Shown here in pieces: positions 1 to 10,981 of a DNA stretch of 64,000 nucleotides. Position numbers and translations under genes: made by a program. A model generated the notes under the pieces. That model saw only the letters and a program-made list of their open reading frames with translations. It had not been told where the DNA came from and made no database searches. Position 1 is the first letter of the stretch, and each line of letters opens with the position of its first letter. The stretch is from Conoideocrella luteorostrata (taxonomy: Eukaryota; Ascomycota; Sordariomycetes; Hypocreales; Clavicipitaceae), in the NCBI GenBank assembly GCA_032433595.1, contig JASWJB010000036.1, positions 150,379 to 214,378 of the forward strand. The letters are read 5' to 3'.

Positions 1-129
1 AGGTACAAAACTACCCTTAGAATACGACTATAAAAGCTCAGTTATAGGACCATACGAATGCTCCTGAGGATTCCTTACTCATCTTCTCACTAACACCATA
101 AAAAGAACCCAAACCAGAGTCACGTCGCA

Positions 130-1702
130 ATGCGTCTCCAAGGTGCCATGCTGCTGCTGCCCTCGACTGGACTTCTGTTGGCAACATTAGCCGTGGCAGC
201 ACCCCAGTAAGCAACCCCCCGAGCCGTATATTAATTGACTGGTCAGCAGCATTTCGATGAAGCTCACACTGACGCCTCCCTTTTCTAGAATAAAATACGG
301 CGAAAACACAGGGCCAGTGGCAGGAGTGACGCCTCCCATTCCTACCGTCACATCCCCCTCTGGAAGTCTATACGGCGACGGAAGTCTGCTTGGAGGCAAT
401 GCCCCCCTGCCTGATGTCAATTCTGACAGCGCTGAGGTCAAAAACCCGCAACTGGTGGATGGACAAGACAGTGATGCCGATCTTGGTCTATATCTCAACT
501 TGAACAGCGTCGAGAGGCCAGAGCCCATACGAGGAGACTTTGGCCAGACTGACAGTGGACCGAGAACATACCAGTACGAGAAGCTGAATCCGGACCTTTT
601 TGCGCCTCCCGGAACAGATGCTGGCGCGTTGCCGAACCCAAAATGGCCATTGGGCCTTTCACATAATCGCCTCGGCTTTAAGGGCAAGTCTGGCTGGGCT
701 CGTCAGCAGAACGTTGCCAACCTGCCGTCCGCGAAGCAAATAGCCGGCGTGGACATGAAGCTAGCACCCAATGCATACCGTGAGCTTCACTGGCACACTG
801 CAAACGAGTGGGCTTTAGTTCTGAAAGGGTGCGTCCGGGTAGCAGCCATCAATGACGAGTCGCAGACTTTTACGGACGACTTGTGCGAAGGCGATGTCTG
901 GTTCTTCCCAACCGGCATGCCTCACTCCATTCAAGCTTTTGACAAGGGCGTTGAGTTTCTGCTGGTGTTTGATTCGGGACAGTTCGACGAGAACGAAACC
1001 TTCCTTGTCACCGAGATGTTTGCCCGCACGCCGCGCGAAGTCCTATCCAAGAACTTCAAGGCTGATGTCGACGCCTTCAAAGACCTGCCCGCCAAGGAGT
1101 ACTACATCTTCAACGGTACACCGCAGCCCGAGGACATCAAGAAGCAAAACACCACGGCTCCAGGTGGTTTCCTCGGGGGCAAAAGCTCATACTCGTATCA
1201 CTGGTCCCAGCAAAAGCCACACCAAGTCCCCGGCGGCTCCGTAAAGGTCCTCGACCCGTCAACATTCCCCGTGGCGTCAATGTTCTCGACGGCCCTGGTC
1301 ACTGTCCAGCCCGGGGCGATGCGCGAAATGCATTGGCATACCACCTCTGACGAATGGGACTACTTCTTGCAAGGCTCCGGTCGGGTGACTCTCTACTCTG
1401 CACCCAGCTCCGGACAGACCTTTGACTTTACGGCCGGGGACGTCGGCTACATCCCGCGAGCTCAGGCGCACTACGTTGAGAACACCGGGACCGAGGATTT
1501 GATCTTCCTCGAGGTGCTCCTGGCCCCCAAATTTAGCGACATCTCAGTGGCACAGTGGCTGGCGCTTACTCCCAAGCAGACCATCAAGGACCATCTACAC
1601 CTCCCAGACTCTTTGTTAGATAACATTCCCAAGGAAAAGACTCTCATCAAGAAGGGAAATCCTGATCTTACTGCTCTAGCTCATGGAGGAAAGGCGTATT
1701 GA
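130..1702 (+). CDS. secreted bicupin oxalate decarboxylase
   Basis: Predicted to convert oxalate to formate and CO2 outside the cell using Mn. Two exons, 130..206 and 289..1702, join in frame across an 82-nt GTAAGC...CTAG intron to give 496 residues. Exon 1 encodes a signal peptide (MRLQGAMLLLPSTG..., ending near AVAAPQ), so the ATG at 257 inside the intron is not the start. Two cupin domains are visible. Cupin 1 has the metal set H193, H195, E199, H238 (HWHTANEW), and cupin 2 has H374, H376, E381, H420 (HWHTTSDEW). The N-terminal lid that reads SENST in Bacillus OxdC is DENET here (259-263) and keeps the catalytic Glu, which favours decarboxylase over oxidase. A C-terminal-domain Glu (FLEV, about 434) is also kept. 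Convergent with MSH6. The family assignment is firm; the reaction is inferred. Confidence 0.9.
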
Positions 1703-2457
1703 AGATCGTGGTAATATGTGGAAAGTTTTCGCACCAGTCCTCTCTACAGGCTATGCAGCTGTCCATTTTTGGTCGTAACCCAGGATATAGACTCAAATTA
1801 TACCAAGAGGAGAATCTTTAAAATTAATTTGTATGAATTCTGTTTTCCTAGAGAGAATATTGAGTTGTGACGTGTACGTCCGCTTCGTGATATACATGAA
1901 AAAAGACACGAGTAAAATTACCGAGACCTTGGTCCAGAAACCTTTAGGACCGCCAGCATCTAGAATTCTAAACCCTTACCAAGGAATTCGATTTGTGTGA
2001 TTAGAAACTGAAACGAAACGATTTAATCGATAGCCAGCTAGCTTTTTTGAGTCTCGCATATTTCAGGGCACATACGAGAAATCTTGTGCCGGCCAGATCA
2101 AAATTACGACTCCCAACATGACTGGTGGATCAGATGATACGACGAATTCTTGAAGATAGCACCCTCTCAATCGAAGCAGATGAACGGGGAGATGAACTCG
2201 TGTCCAAGCCGAGCATGAGCCCCGACACCGCGAATTAATATAAGTAAAAGAGACTTAAACACAGCCATTATATTATAGATGCCTATCTATCTACCCGAGT
2301 TTGTTGCTCTCATATGCTTGTATCAAACTAATGTCCTTCGAAAATCACTGTCCGCCTACACAGCGCCAGGTCATATACACACATGATTGTCGCTAAACTC
2401 CGATCCCAAAATCCGTCGAATCCCAGTCACTATCACCAGTTGGCAGCGGGTCTCCAT
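1703..2457. other. convergent 3' intergenic region
   Basis: This 755-base AT-leaning stretch separates the stop codons of the oxalate decarboxylase (+) and MSH6 (-). It should hold both 3' untranslated regions. No ORF, repeat or RNA gene could be supported. Confidence 0.6.
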
Positions 2458-5400
2458 TCATAGGCACTCAATGGCTTTAAGCAGCACCTCCACGCCATTC
2501 TCGCCAATATCCCCTTTGCCACCAATCAGGCTCCCAACGTCACTAAGAATGCCAAGCGGGATGTAGCATCCGGTCTTCGCTTTCTCCAAGCTCTCTTTTA
2601 GTCGACTGGTGTGCTCCCAGTCTCTAGCAGCAACCTCCGCTCGTTCAATCACACGGTTGGAAATACCGCACATGGCAGCGCAATGCATACCGAAGCTACC
2701 TTCAGCAACTCCGTCCTCAAGCTTGTATAAGAAGGTCACTCTCCGCTCCTCCTCGTCCACATGGATTTGCATTCTCTTCTCTTGGATTTCGGGATGATTT
2801 TCAAATTCAGTGGCCAGAGAGTGGTAGTGAGTGGCGAAGAAGCCGACACATCCAATGTGAGTTGCAACGTGGTGCAAGACAGCCTGGGCCACGGCGACTC
2901 CGTCGTATGAGCTCGTCCCTCGGCCAAGCTCATCAAGAATGACGAGCGAGCGGGGCGTCGCCTCGGAGAGGATCTTTTTAGTTTCCGAAAGCTCTACAAA
3001 GAAGGTAGACTGTGCCGCGAAGATGTTGTCATTGGCTCCAAGACGCGACATGATGCGGTCGACCGGTGTAAGACGAGCAGAAGCCGCAGAGACGTAACAC
3101 CCGATTTGGGCCATGATTACAGCCACACATGACTGTATAAAGAGCATTAGTAACGGATCGCCAGACAATATTGACTCTCGTAGAACTCACCATTCTCAAA
3201 ACGGTCGACTTTCCGGCCGCATTGGCACCAGTTAACAGATTGATTTTTGCCTGTTCCCCACCTAGTTTGATATCATTTGGTATAAAATCATCAACAGTGT
3301 TGGTCATGCATGGATGTCGCAGGTCATCAAACTCAATCACACTTCGCTCTTCGTCAACAAAATGTGGCCTGCATGCTGGCTGGCCTAAAGAAGCCGATGC
3401 CTTGGCCAAACTGACAAGACAATCGAGCTGGGCGATAATCTTGATTGCCAGTAACCAAGTGTTGTAGTCAACGTCAAATTTCTTGAAGAGCCGCGATGCA
3501 GTTTCTTTGATAAGTTGAGAGTGCAGCTCTTCGGCTTCCTGAAGCTCCCTGACCAGTTGAGTGAGGTCGGGGAAATACCACCGCTTGACATCCTTTGTGG
3601 CAGACATTTGACGCCAACTAGAAGGCACCTTCACACTCTTTGGGGTTTCCATCTGATATATCTCTTTACCCACATCAGTGTACTTCAAACCTCGGCATTT
3701 CAGCTCTCCTTTCTTTTCACTCAACAAGTCCTCTAGTTGGCCCTTGATCTTATCCAGGCGACTCAGGCTATCGTCAAAGTCTGGCTCAATACCATGTTCA
3801 GGGATCAGCAGCTTCTCTTCTCTGGCTCTTCGGCGGTTGAATGCGCTCTTCCAGTAACTCAACGGCTCATCCAAGTTGGGCATAGACGAGATGAGTCGGT
3901 CTATAATACCGTCTGCGCCTTTGAATGCTGAGAGAAGGCTCATAGTGTATTCTATCTGCTCGAACCCTTCTAGTACTCGTACAAAGTCCTCCGGTTTGCA
4001 TGCCCCCGCGTGGATACGAGAAATCAGCCTTTCCAGATCAGGCATTTTGACCAGCTGGGATGAAAATTCCTCACGGATTGTTGGGTCGGCATTCAGCATA
4101 TCAACTGCATCCAATCGCTCGTTGATGCGCTGGATATCACAAAGCGGATGAGCTACCCACTGGCGGAACAGCCGTTTCCCAAACGGCGTGATGCATCTGT
4201 TCAATAAGCTGAACAATGTTCCTTCTGTGGATCCGTTTGAGGAATTTGAGAAAAGTTCCAAGTTCATCAAAGTCTGCCCATCCAGAATAAGGGTACCATT
4301 TTTCTGGATTGGGGAATACGTCTCAAAATGTCGCTGCGAGAGCAACGGTCGCTCCAGCTGCAGAAACTTCAAATATGACACTAATGCCCCGACAGCAGAC
4401 ATAACCAGATCATCGTCTTGGTGTTGTTGAAGGGCCTGTGGCCAAATATCATCCTGCGACTCATCAGACTTAAAATAGTTGCCGCACTTGAGTTCGCGTC
4501 GAGTAGTGTCTGCATCCCAAAATTCAGTGTCCGGCTTCATGCGTGTCCAAATTGTGGTCGGGCTTGTATTGTTCTTGAGAATTCGCAACACTTTAGTAGA
4601 GAGGTGCGATTTTTCAAGGAGCAGCTCACGCGGACCAATTTGTGCCACAAAGGTTTCAAATTTCGTGAGATCAACGTCATCCACGAAGCCTGAAAGCTGA
4701 AATCGCCCCGTCGCAGTGTCAGCAAAGGCGATTCCAAAAGCAGGCATGTTGTCCACCTTTGACTCTTTAATAGCGACACAATAAGCCGACATGTCATCTT
4801 GAAGCATGCCACCGTCAACGAGAGTGCCAGCAGTGAGTACGCAAGACAGCTCGCGAGAGATGACCTTGTCGGCTTTTTTCCCGCTCTTATCTTGCCGCTC
4901 ACGCATCTCCTTCCCCAGATTTGTCTCCATCTGGTCTACTCTTGCAACCTTGTATTGCTTTGCAATAAACTGATTTACCCAGTGGTCTAGAGAGCTTTCA
5001 GGGACTCCAACCATTCGCATGTTGACTCTGTCAGTCATCTTGAAGTCAAATTCTTGATGGCCAATAGTGGCGTCATTTTCATAGAGCTCATAGAATTTTC
5101 CTTTTTTGAAGAAAACAATGGTGTCCCACAAATTCTGCTTGATTTCCCAATATTGCTTCTCGAATGGAGAAAACTTGTTCCAAGCCAGAGGCGGGATGAA
5201 TATGGTCCTGGGGTCGTACTCTGGGTCGCCTGGAAGACGCTTCTCCTTGTCACGAATACTATTCAGCCAAGGATACCGATCCTCCGGCTCTTTAGTATGC
5301 GCCTTTTCTTTGTGTTTAGGGTCTTTGACTTTAGCACGCTCAGTGGGTGTGACAACCGGTTGCTTGTCTGATGACTCGGGATCGTAACTCCATTGGGAAG

Positions 5401-6367
5401 TGGTGGAAGTTGTAGGAAGATCAGGCATTAATTCGTCATCGAGGTCTGGGATTGATGAGTTGTCTTTGGCAGCAGCCGGTGAAGAGACATTGGAACGTTT
5501 TCGTGCCGCTTGTGGTTTCGCGGGACGCTTTCGCTTTTTAGGATGGTCGTCTTCTGAATCTTCGGAAGCAATGAAGTCGGCGATATCATCTAATAATTAC
5601 AGTCAGTCTTTGACGGACAAGACTCATCTGGTCAAATCAGACAGTCAAGCATACCATCATCGTCACCCTCGGACACAGCATCCTGTTCATCATACTCGTC
5701 CTCGTCTTTCACGACGGGGCGGGCTCGACCACGACGTCGAGGTTGAGCTCTATTGCCGTAGTTGAAGGGCTCATCGTCTTCGTCATCATCATCATCGGAT
5801 GCTTCTGCGTATGATACAATTTTTTTGGCCTGCAACAAATCGGAGTTAGATAGGTAATTGGCAAGATGACGCCACCAAGTCTCAAGCCAGTGACGAACCG
5901 AGAAATCTTCGGGATAAGTTAAAACCTAGACTTGCCTTTCGTGTTGGACTACCACCAATGACAGATTCAGAAGTAGCACCGCTGGCACGTTTCGCGCTAG
6001 AATTCATCCTTGTGGGCGATAGCAGTGCATTTCTCACTGGATTCTTCGTCAAAGCAGGGTCGGCGTTCTCTTGGGAGCTGGGCGGCTCAATTGCGTCGCT
6101 GCTAGGGACGGGCGTGGAGAGCTTAACAGATGGCTTTCGCTGGGGAAGAGAGTTGGCTTTGGTGGTTTCTTGCAAGCATGAAGAGCGTTGAGAATCAGGA
6201 GAGACCTTATCGCGAGTGGTGGGGGAAGATGCAGGTCCGGGCGATGACTTCTGGAAGAAGGACATGATGGACCGCTGCTTCGCTGAAGAAGTGACAGAGC
6301 CAGCTGGCTTGGCTGCCGGTCTGGCGGGGGTGCGAGCCGTGCTCGTCTCCGATTTTTCGCCCGCCAT
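2458..6367 (-). CDS. MSH6: DNA mismatch repair protein MSH6 (MutS homologue)
   Basis: Nuclear subunit of MutS-alpha (with MSH2), recognising base mismatches and small loops. Four exons by hand: 6367..5936, 5829..5655, 5589..3191 and 3132..2458, giving 1226 residues, the normal fungal MSH6 size. The N-terminus has a PCNA-interacting box (QRSIMSFF, residues 31-38), then a disordered acidic/basic linker with DDDDDEDDE. The mismatch-binding Phe-x-Glu lies in GKFYELYE (F368, E370). Walker A is GANAAGKST (990-998), the signature region STFFVEL (1044-1050), Walker B LVILDELGRG (D1069, E1070). Introns of 65 and 58 nt are GT-AG. The first (5830..5935) reads AAG/GCAAGT...TTGCAG, a GC-AG intron, and gives the continuous reading RKAKKIVSYAE, typical of the family. 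The last intron falls just after Walker A. Nothing looks broken. Confidence 0.95.
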
Positions 6368-7181
6368 GATGTTGTAGAGTTATCGAGGAGACGAATCGAC
6401 CATGAGTAGACACTCGTGTTAACAATGGTGAAGTGGCTAGTTATGGCCGCGATAACTTTAAGCAATGCTCAATCAAGAGAGGTGCTTCGAAGAGAAAAGA
6501 AGAAATAAGAATAACAAGGCACGTACAACAGACGGCATATAACGCGAGAAACAATAAAACCATGAAGATGGAAAGCAAGTTGTGGACTGGAAAACGGGAC
6601 AGATGATATGGATGGTGGGATACAATCCAGAATCCTGGTCCCGCGTCGCGCGTAAGGCGCGTCCCACCACCACCACCCCAGCTTTTTCAGAACACTGCAA
6701 TCTCAGGTAGTCGCGTAAAGAGGCAGTAGCAACGGGGACGCGGGTGCTCCTGCCGATAAGACTAGACATCCAACACCGAAGCCACGTCTCACACTCCGTA
6801 GGACTATCGACTTATTTTCTTTTCATCAATCGTTGGAATTTACAGCTAAAGCTGAGCATTGCAAAATTAATATATTGTACGGAGTAACTAATCCTTTTCC
6901 CAACAGGTAAGGTAGGACGCCAATCTCCGCCATGGAGACCACACTGACCAAAGATTCCTCGCTTTGCCATTTGCCTCTCCCAAATTCATTTTAAGAAATA
7001 GCAAGAGCAAAAGGACATAACAGTCGGTATTCATCCCTCCGTCCCAATTCCTGCACACCTCAAGGTTCACCATTGACGAAGGCGTGACATGAGCGCCGCG
7101 ATTACCACCACCCTGCCTTGGGGTCTCTCCGGTTGGGTATTGTTCAACGCTTTCTTAACTCATGCATTCAAGCTTCCTGCC
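6368..7181. other. intergenic region with MSH6 promoter
   Basis: About 0.8 kb between the MSH6 start and the 3' end of the next minus-strand gene. It contains one copy of the dispersed motif TACGGAGTA at 6878-6886 and a CCACCACCACC tract near 6664. No coding frame was convincing. Confidence 0.5.
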
Positions 7182-7697
7182 TCACGCCTTCACACCTTGA
7201 TGAGGCATGCTGTTATACATCTGCTGAGTTTGCACTGGTTGCTGGCCGTAATAGTTGGCAGTGGCCGGCTGCTGGACGTAGACGACATTATTTCTGGCGT
7301 GTCTCCTCTTAACAAACCAGACAATTAGAAGGATCCAAGCAGCTATTTTGCACAGGCCAGCTATCACGAAACAGGCGACTGCGCCGTAGAAGAGGCCGTC
7401 GTTACCACTGTAGTAGGAGTAACTAGTATACCGATAAGAGCTCGAGATGGATGTCCTTGAATAACTAGAGACCCACGCGCCAATAAGGCCACCGCCGACA
7501 ATGACAAAGACGATAGCAAAGATGAAGAACGATATCGGCCACCACTTGGACAATCTCTTAGATTGGTACTGCGGCTGCGGCTGCGGTTGTTGTTGGTACT
7601 GTTGCTGTTGCTGGTACGGCTGTTGATACGGCTGTTGGTAGGGCTGCTGGTACTGCGCGTTCGGTTGGCCGTACGAGTTGTTCATTTCGGAAGCCAT
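7182..7697 (-). CDS. small Gln/Tyr/Pro-rich two-helix membrane protein
   Basis: Single exon, 171 residues. The open frame runs further upstream to 8048, but the ATG at 7697 (MASEMNNSYG) starts the protein-like part; the upstream stretch looks like untranslated leader. The first about 45 residues are low complexity with YQQP repeats. Two long hydrophobic segments follow: one around WPISFFIFAIVFVIVGGGL and one around GAVACFVIAGLCKIAAWIL, separated by a Ser/Tyr-rich loop. A basic KRRHAR stop-transfer stretch and a second Gln/Tyr-rich tail close the protein. This suggests two membrane passes with both low-complexity tails on the same side. No catalytic motif is visible and no named family was recognised, so function is unknown. 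The promoter side (7839-7854) carries a perfect palindrome made of two motif copies. Confidence 0.7.
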   Translation of the reverse strand: MASEMNNSYGQPNAQYQQPYQQPYQQPYQQQQQYQQQPQPQPQYQSKRLSKWWPISFFIFAIVFVIVGGGLIGAWVSSYSRTSISSSYRYTSYSYYSGNDGLFYGAVACFVIAGLCKIAAWILLIVWFVKRRHARNNVVYVQQPATANYYGQQPVQTQQMYNSMPHQGVKA

Positions 7698-8869
7698 TTT
7701 GAGCTTAGAACCTTCAGATGCACAAAGTTGTGAAGAAAGAAGGAATAAAAGAGAAAAGGTAAGAGTGGACGGAGCACAAGGAAGTGGCAAGCTGTAAGTA
7801 GGCCAAGATATTCCGGGGCAAAGGGGATTAAATGACAGTACGGAGTACTCCGTAGAGTCACCAGCAATGAATGCCCAGTCACCCGGCCCACCTTTTTCAC
7901 CTTTTTCCCATCTTTTACCTTTCAGCCTTGGCTGTTGTAGGTTGGTGATTCTTATTTTAATCTTGGCAAGGCGGCTTAGAAGCAGGGATTCAGCCTGCCC
8001 AGCCACGATACTCCTACCGTCCTCCGTACCTGGGTAGTCTAATTTCAATTTTCAATTTAGCACGCTGTAAAGCAGACAAAACAAGCCGCTGCGGAGACCC
8101 GGAAACTCAGCCACCCCACTACCATCGTGGTACTAACTAGGCTTGGAGTGCACTGAGCGTCAAGTTTTCAGCTGGGCCCCGCGATGGCTCCAGCCGCAGC
8201 CAACCAAGACGCCGCACATGAAGCCATGTTGTACGGATTACTCCGTACCCCCATCTCGTGTTCATATCCGAAATACGCCATATTGGTGGCGCACACACCA
8301 ATGCGCTGCCCTGTGTGGCTGTCAGATGCTAGTAGCAGAGCCTAATCTCTCCAGTTGAAGCCTGTTGGTTACTCCGTAGTTCCTGTGGCCATCAGTAGCT
8401 GTATTTCTGAATTGCAGCCGCTCAACTTCACCCCCCTACTCCGTGCATTTACTCTAAAAATAAAGCTTGTCTTCCTCCGCAGCGAGTCCGTACAATGCAA
8501 TAAAATGCAATAAAAATGCAATAAAAATGCAATAAAAAATGCATCAACCCCTCGCATACATATCTAGCGTAGGAACATTGCAGGGGCTAAACCAGTCCAG
8601 TCACCGCAAGGTTATTTAGTACGTACAATAATAATACCCTCCATGGAACTGAGTCTCTAACTGGCATCCTCACCGGAGTATGAATACTTCCTTTTGTGTG
8701 TCAGCGCCTGATGTCTGGCGGCCCCACTGCTAACTACAAGGCGATTTCAACAATCAGGCGGCCTCGCTGTGAGAAACAATAGATTGTACGACGTAGACAT
8801 GTACTAAAGGCAGCACTGGACGCTGCAACATGAAGCCATTCACACATCTACGGAGTAACTAAATTCATT
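7698..8869. other. intergenic region rich in the TACTCCGTA motif
   Basis: No gene supported. Exact copies of TACTCCGTA or TACGGAGTA occur at 7839, 7846, 8239, 8370 and 8849. Those at 7839 and 7846 overlap to form the 16-bp palindrome TACGGAGTACTCCGTA. A short tandem array lies at 8494-8542. Confidence 0.55.
8494..8542. repeat. ATGCAATAAA tandem array
   Basis: Four to five imperfect copies of a 10-11 bp unit (AATGCAATAAA with a variable A run) stand in direct order. Length variation of the A run is typical of slippage. Each unit contains AATAAA, but nothing nearby suggests a polyadenylation role. Confidence 0.8.
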
Positions 8870-9306
8870 ATGGGAGGCATCTTTGGCCGCATCTTTGAGT
8901 CTTTCCAAGATGCCTGAAATGCCATTGATAGCACCACAAGAGAGCTTGGATTTAACCTCGCAGTTTATACCCAGCGCACAAATGCAAAAAATCAAACGAG
9001 AATTACTTACGATGCTGCAAAGGTCGTACCTATCGAGGCCAGCCAGTCAATAGGACACATCTTGGCAAACGTCGCACCCGAACATCGTCCCAAATGTCAG
9101 AATGCAATTATAAGCTTAGGGTCAAGGTCTTTAACGGCAATTGCCACGAAATTCAACGCCCGCTACGCCCCGAAGAGCAGCAAGACAACCACGATCTCGC
9201 CGACGCAGCAGCTTTCCCGCGTTTTCGGCGTGCTATAATTGAGGAAAGGAAGCAAGAGATTATTACTACGTATAATACCGGGCAGGCCCCTGCTGAGCTT
9301 CTCTAA
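8870..9306 (+). pseudogene. possible broken coding relic, unrecognised
   Basis: A frame beginning ATGGGAGGCATC at 8870 runs 122 codons to a TAA at 9236, with one internal TGA (8915-8917, codon 16). After that stop, 106 codons stay open with a protein-like composition (for example HILANVAPEHRPK). A second frame stays open to 9306, ending AELL then TAA. The overlap of two long frames in an otherwise stop-rich region suggests decayed coding sequence or a small multi-exon gene missed by eye. No family was recognised. Chance is a real alternative. Confidence 0.25.
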
Positions 9307-9694
9307 ATTTCAGTCCGAAGGTGACGACTAAACCGCGCAAGTCACACGATACGACATACACAATCTTATCCAGCGTCACCAGCTAGAGGAACTAGAACAT
9401 CGCGATTCTGGCGGGCAAATTGTATCGCAAGAGCCCTCAAAGAGCCCTCAAAGTCAATTCGGAACCTCGAATGGCGTCAACTTATCACATCGGGACAGCA
9501 GCACATCATAGCTAGCTTTATAATTTACTTTGTTGATAAGAAAAGAAGTGTGAGACACATCCTACCTGTTCACTATGCAAATTACTACGGGAGACCGGTA
9601 TTGGACGTGAAGGGATGCTAAATAATCCATCCCATTGCTAGGCATTGCTTCAGATATCGCCGATACTGCGCGATTCAGCTCGATAAGCCTGCTG
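9307..9694. other. short intergenic stretch
   Basis: About 390 bases with the direct duplication AAAGAGCCCTC AAAGAGCCCTC near 9430-9450. Otherwise nothing was seen before the stop codon of the monooxygenase. Confidence 0.5.
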
Positions 9695-10981
9695 TTACTT
9701 TCTCACCTTTCCAACAATCCAACCGACCCAGTTCCCGACACATAGCATCGCCAGAAACAACCAATACCTAAAGCCGGTGCTATGCCCTGCCTTCAAATTC
9801 TTCCGCGACCCAACCCACACGTTTCTCGCGCGTGATTCGCTTATACGGTCATATGCTTTCACGGCCCCAGCCATCGTTGCGTGTTGCATGCACAATTGGT
9901 GTGCCAGGTCGTACGCATCGCACAATGCTAGGTTTGCACCGAATCCGGCAAACGGACTTAGGGCATGGTTGCTGTCGCCAATAAAAACGACTGGCATGTC
10001 GGCGATGGAGCTGTGGGAAAATGGCGGTTTGTCACGTCCGTTGAGACACATGACTGTTTTGGAGTCGGTGCGTTGTACGATTGTCGGAAAGGGCTCTTTA
10101 AAAAGGCACCCGAGCTTGGCACTCGTTGCCAAAACGGCACGACGCTCTTCCTCAGTGGAAGACGGACCAAGTTCTTGGGTAGGTTGGTCTTCTCGGTGGC
10201 CGACAGCCCAGAGCAAAGTGTTCTGGTCGACTGGAGACAAGAAACAAGACACGCCAGTGTTGGAGATCATGAACCCCCAATCCTGCTGGACCGGCTTCGG
10301 AATGCCTTCAGGAAAGCCGGCAAGACCTCCTCTCAGCACAGCTCCGACATATTCCAAGTGATCATCCGGACGAAGTATCCCGCGCAGCCTGCTGCTGGCC
10401 CCATCGGCTGCAATCAAGAGATCGCAATCGGCGTGAGTTTTGATGTTATGAATCCGCTGCTCCATGTGAACCCTCAACCGACCATGGCGGAGCTTCTCAA
10501 CGTCCAAGCATTGAGCGTCCCATTGTATACTAATATTTTCGCAAGCCCCAACAGCTTCTATCAAAACACGCCTGAGGCCTTTCCGCACGATGCGAATACT
10601 CGCCGTCTCCAGCCCAGCAAGCGGGCGGCGGCGCAAGCACAGATACTCGCTCCAGTCAGGTCCCCATATCTTGAAAGAACCAGGTCCATTCACTCTCGCG
10701 ACAGCGTGTTCGAGAATTGTATCAACTAGGCCGAGCTTTTTTAAAGCTACTAGACCGCCCGCGTCGTTATACCCCGATATAGACAGGCTGTAATTTTCCC
10801 CTTCTCTCCATCGCTCCGAATCGGGGCTGTCCCGATCGTAAACGATCACGGTTGGCGGCTCTGATGTATGATCCCATTGCTTGTGAATGCCTATCGCGAA
10901 GGCCAGTCCTGCAATGCCTCCGCCGACGACAAATATGGTCTTCCCCGATAGGAAATGTCGGCTTTGTTTAGGAATAGCCAT
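9695..10981 (-). CDS. FAD-dependent monooxygenase (aromatic/salicylate hydroxylase-like)
   Basis: Flavoprotein of the para-hydroxybenzoate hydroxylase fold, expected to use FAD, NAD(P)H and O2 to hydroxylate an unknown substrate. Intact single exon of 428 residues. The Rossmann dinucleotide motif VVGGGIAGLA is at 18-27, the DG motif LLIAADGASSR at 189-198, and the GD motif VFIGDSNHALSPFAGFGANLA at 332-352, the three hallmarks of the group in the right order and spacing. The last about 24 residues include a hydrophobic stretch (WLFLAMLCVGNWVGWIVG) followed by KVRK, a likely C-terminal membrane anchor. No biosynthetic neighbours, so a stand-alone catabolic or detoxifying role is as likely as secondary metabolism. 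The ATG at 10981 is the only sensible start. Confidence 0.88.
   Translation of the reverse strand: MAIPKQSRHFLSGKTIFVVGGGIAGLAFAIGIHKQWDHTSEPPTVIVYDRDSPDSERWREGENYSLSISGYNDAGGLVALKKLGLVDTILEHAVARVNGPGSFKIWGPDWSEYLCLRRRPLAGLETASIRIVRKGLRRVLIEAVGACENISIQWDAQCLDVEKLRHGRLRVHMEQRIHNIKTHADCDLLIAADGASSRLRGILRPDDHLEYVGAVLRGGLAGFPEGIPKPVQQDWGFMISNTGVSCFLSPVDQNTLLWAVGHREDQPTQELGPSSTEEERRAVLATSAKLGCLFKEPFPTIVQRTDSKTVMCLNGRDKPPFSHSSIADMPVVFIGDSNHALSPFAGFGANLALCDAYDLAHQLCMQHATMAGAVKAYDRISESRARNVWVGSRKNLKAGHSTGFRYWLFLAMLCVGNWVGWIVGKVRK

Noticed and set aside
257..288. Oxalate decarboxylase start at the ATG at 257
   Set aside because: This lies in a canonical 82-nt intron; exon 1 at 130 supplies a signal peptide expected for the family.
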